The notes under the pieces were generated by a model that worked only from the letters and a program-made list of their open reading frames with translations, was not told where the DNA came from and ran no database searches. Of a DNA stretch of 64,000 nt, positions 59,216 to 64,000 are shown piece by piece. Source of the DNA: Polycladidibacter stylochi (GTDB lineage: Bacteria; Pseudomonadota; Alphaproteobacteria; Rhizobiales; Stappiaceae); contig NZ_LLWE01000032.1 of assembly GCF_001562055.1 (NCBI RefSeq), positions 21,003 through 85,002 of the forward strand, read 5' to 3'. Both the position numbers and the translations under genes were made by a program. How positions within the stretch are numbered: the stretch's first letter is position 1; the number at the start of each line of letters is the position of its first letter.

Positions 59216-59441
59216 AGAACCTACAAGAATAGGTGCCCGAGCTTACCTTTCGGACTGTCTTTTTCCGACAATCCAACTTTATCATTCAATTTACTTCTCT
59301 TCAACAACCTCTGAGCATTACCGTTTGCTAAATATTTTGGCTTCAACTTCATATCTAAATCTTTGTAGAAAAAATAACACGGAAACTCTAGTAAGTTATT
59401 GATTTGTATCTACTATTTCCATTTTAGCAATGTTCTTAGTC
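59216..59441. other. intergenic, upstream of the yjdF leader
   Basis: AT-rich, no coding sequence recognised on either strand. It should contain the promoter of the YjdF gene, but I do not see a convincing -35/-10 pair. Confidence 0.35.
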
Positions 59442-59465
59442 AGGGGGTGCACGCGTGCACCCCCT
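59442..59465. other. 24-bp GC-rich perfect palindrome downstream of repC
   Basis: Both 12-bp arms are exact complements with no spacer (AGGGGGTGCACG and its complement). It lies 112 bp past the repC stop, in otherwise AT-rich sequence, with no T tract. It could be a partition or replication site, a cruciform-forming element, or a strong hairpin at the end of the repABC message. It does not fit the parS form seen at 47.2 and 49.1 kb. Confidence 0.6.
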
Positions 59466-59576
59466 AATAGCCAGGCGGAACATATTGAACATGAGCCACA
59501 AATACTGGCAGTGCTCAAAGCCCTTTTTCGTCTTCTCCAACAAAGCGTTGGCAATTCAATCGCAGCGTATCTCCAT

Positions 59577-60881
59577 TTAAGGCGTCGATTGGTTTTCACT
59601 CACCAGACCATAGAGAGATTTATGCAAGGCAAGATCGCCGGTGGTGGCGCGGTCGATACAAGCGCGGAAGTAACCACCGGGCGAAGAGATCAGCTCCGGT
59701 GCCCGCAAAGCTTTTTCGGCTGTGACCGCCAAGACAGCCACGGCCAGATAACCACCAACGCGGCGCTCCGCCTGATGCCAGGCTGAAACGGATAGACCCA
59801 TCAGCAAAGCAATTTCTTCGCGCATGTTTTGTAAATCAGCCCAAGATGCAATGGTTTTGCCCATGGTGCCTTGCAGCTCGGTGAGTGCTGATGCGAGCAG
59901 ATGAATTGAAACGTTTTCCAACATGTCCGCTTGGCGTTGCGGGGGAGGGGTGGCACGAGATTTGCTGAAATGATCTTTTTCAAGAGCATTTTGATCGCGA
60001 ACTTGTTCGTGATCTGCTGAATTAGAGAGATCTTCATTTGAAGATCGCCATTTTAAATTACTTAAATCAAGGTTATTAGGGTTTGTATTATTATAGGAGC
60101 TGACAGTAATGTCACCCGCGCCAGACATCTTTTGATAAAAAGAACTCGCTTCACTTTGCTTATCGGCCTCCTGTTGAGCTTCTTGAGTATCCGCAATCAA
60201 CTGCACCGCTTGCTCGTAAAGGCTTTGCAACACTTCTGCCTTTTCCAGCACGTAAAGCCTTGCCTCTTTTAGTTTCGCAGCTTCCTCGAGTATGCCAGTG
60301 AGGTCGATTTTCTCGTTCTCGGCCAATAAGCGTAAATCTTCCAATGCCCGCAAAAGGCGGTTGATGTTGCGCTTGGCATCTTTCTCGGCCTTTAAACGTG
60401 CCGCAAATTCTTCGCCAATTTGTTTGAGCTCATGCACCCGTTGGCGGGCAGGGGAAAAATCAAACCCAAAACCACGCTCGATCTCGCCCAGTTTGCCATT
60501 ACGATACTCACCGCGATGCACATAGCGCCGCCCCGTGGGGCTGTCTTTATAAGCCATCACCCCCGCTTCAACCAGGCGCTTCAGGCAACGGGTGACGGTA
60601 CGCGTGGAACGGCATACATACTCGGCCAGCTTTTCATTGGAAATCGCCACAATCGGCCGGCGATCTTGCTGCCAGTCATCGGCGCCGCTCAAACCAATAA
60701 GAATGTCGAGTACATGATAGGTGGTGCCATCAATACCCAAAGCGGGTGCCGCTTTTTTCAAAGCCATCGCCACTTCAGACTTGGTTGTTGCCACAATATC
60801 GTTGGCCATGGCCAGATTTTGCGTGGCCACCATGGCCGGTGTTAATTTACGAAAAGAGGCAACCGATCCTGTCGTTTGCAT
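59577..60881 (-). CDS. repC: RepC, replication initiator of repABC
   Basis: 434 aa from ATG 60881 ('MQTTGSVASFRKLTPAMVATQNLA'), behind AAGGGG; sequence further upstream in frame is the repB-repC intergenic region. The initiator winged-helix core reads 'YHVLDILIGLSGADDW', 'AISNEKLAEYVCRSTRTVTRCLKRLVEAGVMAYKDSPTGRRYV'. The middle is Gln/Glu-rich and helical, and 'WADLQNMREEIALLMGLSVSAWHQAERRVGGYLAVAVLAVTAEKALRAPELISSPGGYFRAC' is the RepC C-terminal block. Binds the origin located inside its own gene. Confidence 0.92.
   Translation of the reverse strand: MQTTGSVASFRKLTPAMVATQNLAMANDIVATTKSEVAMALKKAAPALGIDGTTYHVLDILIGLSGADDWQQDRRPIVAISNEKLAEYVCRSTRTVTRCLKRLVEAGVMAYKDSPTGRRYVHRGEYRNGKLGEIERGFGFDFSPARQRVHELKQIGEEFAARLKAEKDAKRNINRLLRALEDLRLLAENEKIDLTGILEEAAKLKEARLYVLEKAEVLQSLYEQAVQLIADTQEAQQEADKQSEASSFYQKMSGAGDITVSSYNNTNPNNLDLSNLKWRSSNEDLSNSADHEQVRDQNALEKDHFSKSRATPPPQRQADMLENVSIHLLASALTELQGTMGKTIASWADLQNMREEIALLMGLSVSAWHQAERRVGGYLAVAVLAVTAEKALRAPELISSPGGYFRACIDRATTGDLALHKSLYGLVSENQSTP
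60030..60110. other. AT-rich island in repC, candidate oriV
   Basis: In repABC replicons the origin lies within repC, usually in an AT-rich stretch in the middle or second half of the gene. The segment with TTTTAAATTACTTAAATC and TTATTAGGGTTTGTATTATT stands out here from the more GC-rich repC sequence on both sides. No iterons or DnaA box were found by eye, so the exact position is uncertain. Confidence 0.4.
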
Positions 60882-60965
60882 GAAAAACCCCTTATCCGGC
60901 CGAAAACAACCAGATTTGCAGCGATATCCTTGTGGATTCCGTTTGGATTTTGGTAAAATCAAAGG

Positions 60966-61121
60966 GCAGGGCGCAAAAAACCGACTCGCCGCAACGGCAA
61001 GACAATTGATTTTTATGGCAAAGAGAAGTACGTTACCCGTGCTTATGGGGTACTTCAGAGTTGCCGCTCTGATTACCATTTGAATTTAGCCCTGGCAGAT
61101 TGCCGTCTGCTGGGGCTTTTA
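60966..61121 (+). ncRNA. counter-transcribed RNA (incompatibility RNA) between repB and repC
   Basis: The 253-bp repB-repC gap carries a plus-strand intrinsic terminator at 61088-61121: arms 61088-61099 and 61106-61117, then TTTTATT. An upstream stem AAGTAC/GTACTT (61026-61031, 61050-61055) fits the two-hairpin form of repABC ctRNAs, which pair with the repC leader and limit RepC synthesis. A possible promoter is TTGTGG-18-TAAAAT (60930-60959); a nearer start around 61040 would give a more usual length of about 80 nt. The 5' end is uncertain. Confidence 0.6.
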
Positions 61122-61134
61122 TTCGCCCTCTAGC

Positions 61135-62226
61135 TCATGCGTCTTCTCCCTTAGACTTGCCTTGTTGCTCTTGCGCCTCATAGGCTTGCAATATCTCGTC
61201 CATCCGTTTTGCAATAAAGTCGCTTAAAGCCTGTGCCCGCGCTTTATCCTTTATGGTCACTTTAAAACTGCCCGGCGTCGTTTGTCGGATAACAGCCGTA
61301 CCACCATTGGAAAGATGCCACTCACGGCTCTCCACACGCGCCTGTTTGCCTGAATCTAACCGATCTGCGGGGGAGGGGGATAAGTTATCCTGCGCCGCTT
61401 TGAGTTTGACCGCCAGATCATGCAAAAAGTTAAAGCGATCCACGCTGTCCAGCGCTTGCCCTTCAGGTGTTTTCAGTTCAGTTTCAAGAGCTTGCAAAAA
61501 CTGCTTGGCAATACCGTCCAGCTCGCAAGCTTTTGCCAAATTCTCCCACTTTACCCGGCCAATACCGGGGGCAGAGCCGATAGCCTCCAGCAAATCATGG
61601 GGGATTCGGCGAATTATTGATGTCAGCTTGGAAACCCGGGTTTTATCGCCCGCCCCAACGGCTGCTGCCACCACCTCACGGGTAAAGCTGCGGCTGAGCT
61701 GGGCAGCAAAGAAGCACTGCTGGATATAGGTAAGATTTTTACGCTCTTCGTTTTCTTTGCCTTGCGCAATGACCAACTGCTCGTCGCTCATATCCTCAAC
61801 AACGGCGCGCACCGCAATATCCAACCCCTGACAGGCTTTAACCCGCCGGTGCCCGTAGGCAATCTGATAGAACCCCGGTTTTTGCGGGTGAGGTCGGGCC
61901 AAAATTGGCACTTGCTGGCCATTTTCGCGAATACTCTCCATCAAACCGGCGAGTTGATCGTCATCACCTTCAAAGGCACGATCCATCGCCATGGAGGGCA
62001 AAAGCAGTTTGGCGTCAAGGTTTTGAATGGCTAGGCTGGGGTCTACAGCATCGCTGCGCTGCTCGGTGAGCGAGTGCAACGCTGCACCAAGGCGACCCAC
62101 GGCACTTTTTTCACGCGCGGCCGGTTGGCGCTCGTTATTATCGCGGTCAACACGCACAGAACCGGCGTTGTTACCTGTCATAATCTCGCTGAGTTTGCTC
62201 TTGTTGCGCTTGCGCTTATCGTTCAT
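61135..62226 (-). CDS. repB: RepB, ParB-like partition protein of repABC
   Basis: 363 aa. ParB/Spo0J core 'LMESIRENGQQVPILARPHPQKPGFYQIAYGHRRVKACQGLDIAVRAVVEDMSDEQLVIAQGKENEERKNLT' followed by a helix-turn-helix ('VAAAVGAGDKTRVSKLTSIIRRIP') and a RepB-specific C-terminus ('VTIKDKARAQALSDFIAKRMDEI'). It binds parS and partners RepA in segregation. Overlaps repA by 4 bp. The best parS-like sequences are 12-14 kb downstream. Confidence 0.93.
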   Translation of the reverse strand: MNDKRKRNKSKLSEIMTGNNAGSVRVDRDNNERQPAAREKSAVGRLGAALHSLTEQRSDAVDPSLAIQNLDAKLLLPSMAMDRAFEGDDDQLAGLMESIRENGQQVPILARPHPQKPGFYQIAYGHRRVKACQGLDIAVRAVVEDMSDEQLVIAQGKENEERKNLTYIQQCFFAAQLSRSFTREVVAAAVGAGDKTRVSKLTSIIRRIPHDLLEAIGSAPGIGRVKWENLAKACELDGIAKQFLQALETELKTPEGQALDSVDRFNFLHDLAVKLKAAQDNLSPSPADRLDSGKQARVESREWHLSNGGTAVIRQTTPGSFKVTIKDKARAQALSDFIAKRMDEILQAYEAQEQQGKSKGEDA

Positions 62227-63575
62227 GTGCGCCCCCAGAATTCCTTCAGGATATCCTCAATTTCACTGTTCACCTTATTCACCGAATCAAGCGCCCGGTC
62301 ATAGGTCTTGCCATTGAAATTGCCGCGCTCCGCCTCGTATAATGTTTGCTGTACATTGCCAGCTTCGGCAATGGCAGAGCTGCGCAGCATGGTGTTGGTG
62401 AGCACGTTTTTTAGCTGGCTACGCAGCATTGTCACCACATCGGTTTCCGGCCGGCTGGTGTTGTCATGCCTGGTGATAAGGTATTGTAATGTTTTAGGAA
62501 CCAGATATTCAGGTCCCAATTGCTTGGCAACTGTTGTTTCAAAAAACTCGTTATGGGCAATGGACGTTGCCAAATACTGCGCCATGGATTCACAATCGAT
62601 CCATTGCGGGTGAATGGTCACCAGCAGATGATCGGCGGCAAAACTGGCGGCATTGGAAAGGTAGCCAAGGCTGGGCGGGGTATCGCAAATAATAACATCA
62701 TATTGCGCTTCCACATCTTCAAAAGCCAACTGCAAACGCGTGAAGTAAAGCTTACACTGCAAACATTGCGCCAGCTCTTCATGGGCCTGGGCCAACTCTA
62801 TTTCCAAATCCCGCAGCCGCGTGTTGCTGATGCCCTTTTGCTTGATCTCGGCTTCGGCAACAGCAATGCGTTCGCGAATTCCCGGCTCTTCTTGCCCTGA
62901 AACCGTGGCATAATGGGGAGCAAAAAACTCCCATTCGGTCAAATAGGGGCTGCCCACTGCCAAATCCAGATTATCGAAATAGGTTTTTTGTACCACTTCG
63001 CTGAGCGGGCGCTTGTCTTGATAGCGAATGGCGGCAAATAGCGATTCTTCTTCCGGCACCAATTCGGGCACCACCCCAAGCATGCTGGAGGCCGAGCCTT
63101 GCGGGTCGAGATCAACCAGCAATACCCGATAGCCCTGCAGGCTTAAATACTGTGCCAAATGCACCGAAGTGCAGGTTTTGGCGGAACCGCCCTTAAAGTT
63201 AGAGCAGGCAATAATTTGTAACTCTTCGTTTTCATTGCGATGTGGCAGGTAGTTCTGCGCTTTTTGCGCATCCTCCCCTGCCTTTTGCGCTAAAAACGCG
63301 CGGATTTGGTTCAATTCTTCAAGCGAATAAAAGCGCCGTTCGCCGCGGCCTACCTTTTCAATTTCCAGCCCCATCTCATCGGCACTTAAGGCCAAATACC
63401 TTGCGGTGATGCCTAAATAACCTGCAGCTTCTGAAGCTGGAAATTTTCGTAGTATTTTTTCAGCTTTAGGCGGGAATTGAGATTGGGCCAAAGCCGCCAG
63501 CGTGCTAGACAAGGCTTTATGGTCAGCCTTCATTTGTGCTAGCAGTGTGCTGCCTGTTTGCGTCTTTTCGTCCAT
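62223..63575 (-). CDS. repA: RepA, ParA-like partition ATPase of repABC, with an extra helical segment
   Basis: 450 aa, some 40-50 longer than common RepA. N-terminal MerR-like helix-turn-helix (about 45-90, 'FPASEAAGYLGITARYLALSADEMG'), Walker A 'NFKGGSAKTCTSVHLAQYL', 'LLVDLDPQGSASSMLG', Walker B-like 'YDVIICDTPPSLGYLSNAASFAADHLLVTIHPQWIDCESMAQYL'. About residues 225-275 is a charged coiled-coil-like stretch ('RIAVAEAEIKQKGISNTRL') that lies where most RepA have a short loop. It is autoregulated with RepB in other systems. First gene of the operon. Confidence 0.93.
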   Translation of the reverse strand: MDEKTQTGSTLLAQMKADHKALSSTLAALAQSQFPPKAEKILRKFPASEAAGYLGITARYLALSADEMGLEIEKVGRGERRFYSLEELNQIRAFLAQKAGEDAQKAQNYLPHRNENEELQIIACSNFKGGSAKTCTSVHLAQYLSLQGYRVLLVDLDPQGSASSMLGVVPELVPEEESLFAAIRYQDKRPLSEVVQKTYFDNLDLAVGSPYLTEWEFFAPHYATVSGQEEPGIRERIAVAEAEIKQKGISNTRLRDLEIELAQAHEELAQCLQCKLYFTRLQLAFEDVEAQYDVIICDTPPSLGYLSNAASFAADHLLVTIHPQWIDCESMAQYLATSIAHNEFFETTVAKQLGPEYLVPKTLQYLITRHDNTSRPETDVVTMLRSQLKNVLTNTMLRSSAIAEAGNVQQTLYEAERGNFNGKTYDRALDSVNKVNSEIEDILKEFWGRT

Positions 63576-63612
63576 TTCTCAATTCATCCAAATTTTTAAA
63601 TTTATTAGGAAT

Positions 63613-63648
63613 TACTCGGATAATTGATAGTTTCCCTCATTTTGTCAA
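63613..63648 (-). promoter_or_regulatory. repABC promoter
   Basis: On the minus strand TTGACA (63648-63643), a 17-bp spacer and AATTAT (63625-63620) give a sound sigma-70 promoter with a start near 63613, about 38 nt before repA. The AT-rich near-palindrome around 63590-63605 (AAATTTTTAAATTT) between start site and repA could be the RepA operator. Confidence 0.65.
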
Positions 63649-63957
63649 TGTTTGGCTGTGCATTCATTTCCCGTGAAATGTGTTTCGCTGCAACCAACTA
63701 ATATTATACTATTGATTTATATAAGTAATTGCTTGTTTCTTTGGTTTGAAACCGCCATGGTACAGTTCCAAATAATGTGTGCGCTTATTTCACTTGCAAC
63801 GAATTTTGAGGGCTATGCTATTTTCGATTCTCGAAAATGTAAGAATCTGCAAGGATAGAACCCTTGTCAAAATGATTATGGCCGCAGGCTCTTTTAGTGT
63901 TTCAAGTGAGGGCTCTGTCAGGTTGTTTACTGCTCTGAGATAGCGTAGTTATTTGCC

Positions 63958-64000
63958 ATGCTTAAATTTGATGTCTTTCCCGCTCTTAAAGGTTACCGTT
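63958..64000 (+). CDS. possible start of a SulP-like transporter gene, cut by the window end
   Basis: Only 14 codons are visible: 'MLKFDVFPALKGYR'. This resembles the start of SulP transporters (a short cytoplasmic lead with F-P-x-L-x-G-Y), but the evidence is thin and no clear ribosome site precedes it. It is open to the window edge. The rest of 63649-63957 holds no recognisable gene. Confidence 0.25.
   Translation, partial: MLKFDVFPALKGYR

Noticed and set aside
60882..61079. In-frame N-terminal extension of repC
   Set aside because: Covers the repB-repC gap with the ctRNA; RepC proteins begin with the 'MQTTGSVASFRKLTPAM' region.
63652..63858. 68-codon plus-strand frame upstream of repA
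   Set aside because: No ribosome site, no family resemblance, and it overlaps the promoter side of repABC.
1..64000. CRISPR arrays, prophage genes, rRNA genes, complete insertion sequences
   Set aside because: Looked for; no regularly spaced repeats, phage structural genes, rRNA signatures or intact transposases were seen.

Overview
The right end of the window (59577-63575, minus strand) carries a complete repABC locus. repABC is the replication and partition module of secondary replicons in Alphaproteobacteria, so this is most likely a plasmid or chromid of an alphaproteobacterium (Rhizobiales- or Rhodobacterales-like). The genus cannot be fixed from sequence alone. Metabolic content (periplasmic nitrate reductase, urea uptake and urease, iron uptake, Ni/Co homeostasis, persulfide handling, a tRNA-Ser) is richer than on a typical small plasmid and suggests a chromid.

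Layout. 1-12 kb: a divergent carbohydrate/sugar-acid catabolic island. The leftward arm holds an RpiR regulator, UlaG-like metallo-hydrolase, hydroxyacid dehydrogenase, shikimate-dehydrogenase-like enzyme, KDPG-type aldolase and cupin phosphoglucose isomerase. The rightward arm holds TRAP DctQ-DctM, an enolase-superfamily dehydratase, a VOC protein, two tandem DeoC-like proteins and an FGGY kinase. 12-13 kb: an orphan HicB-like protein. 13-19.3 kb: napFDAGHBC behind a perfect FNR-type site. 19.3-20.7 kb: a long intergenic region with a hairpin-rich candidate RNA and tRNA-Ser(UGA). 20.7-26.5 kb: class III aminotransferase, a hypothetical gene between 94-bp repeats, then dmeR-dmeF, a His-rich protein, HupE-like Ni permease and a membrane-anchored protein. 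27-31.3 kb: a sulfur operon (two YeeE/YedE halves, persulfide-dioxygenase-like enzyme, DUF442 protein, SulP permease). 31.5-33.9 kb: PspA/YjfI pair and an NmrA-like dehydrogenase. 34-37.8 kb: Fur-box-controlled fecBCDE-type iron uptake. 37.9-48.9 kb: one long urtABCDE-ureDA-DUF1272-ureBCEFG operon with a good sigma-54 promoter. 49-55.3 kb: a glycan-modification group. 55.5-57.6 kb: GntR regulator and an orphan TRAP solute-binding protein. 58-59.2 kb: IS6 remnant and a YjdF-family gene with a structured leader. 59.4-64 kb: repABC.

How it fits together. Several loci share nickel: urease needs Ni, the HupE-like permease can import it, and DmeF exports Ni/Co under DmeR. The urea operon appears nitrogen-controlled through sigma-54. 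The partition protein RepB has plausible parS sites not at repABC but 12-14 kb away, around urtB and the urtA upstream region; exact 16-bp palindromes of the repABC parS form occur at 47176-47191 and 49136-49151, with one-mismatch copies inside fecE and ureD.

Most noteworthy: the displaced parS cluster, the YjdF gene with two leader hairpins, the hairpin-rich intergenic transcript candidate at 19.57-19.75 kb, the unusual sugar-acid cluster with an apparently lysine-less DeoC paralogue, and the dehydratase/TRAP operon that lacks its own solute-binding subunit.
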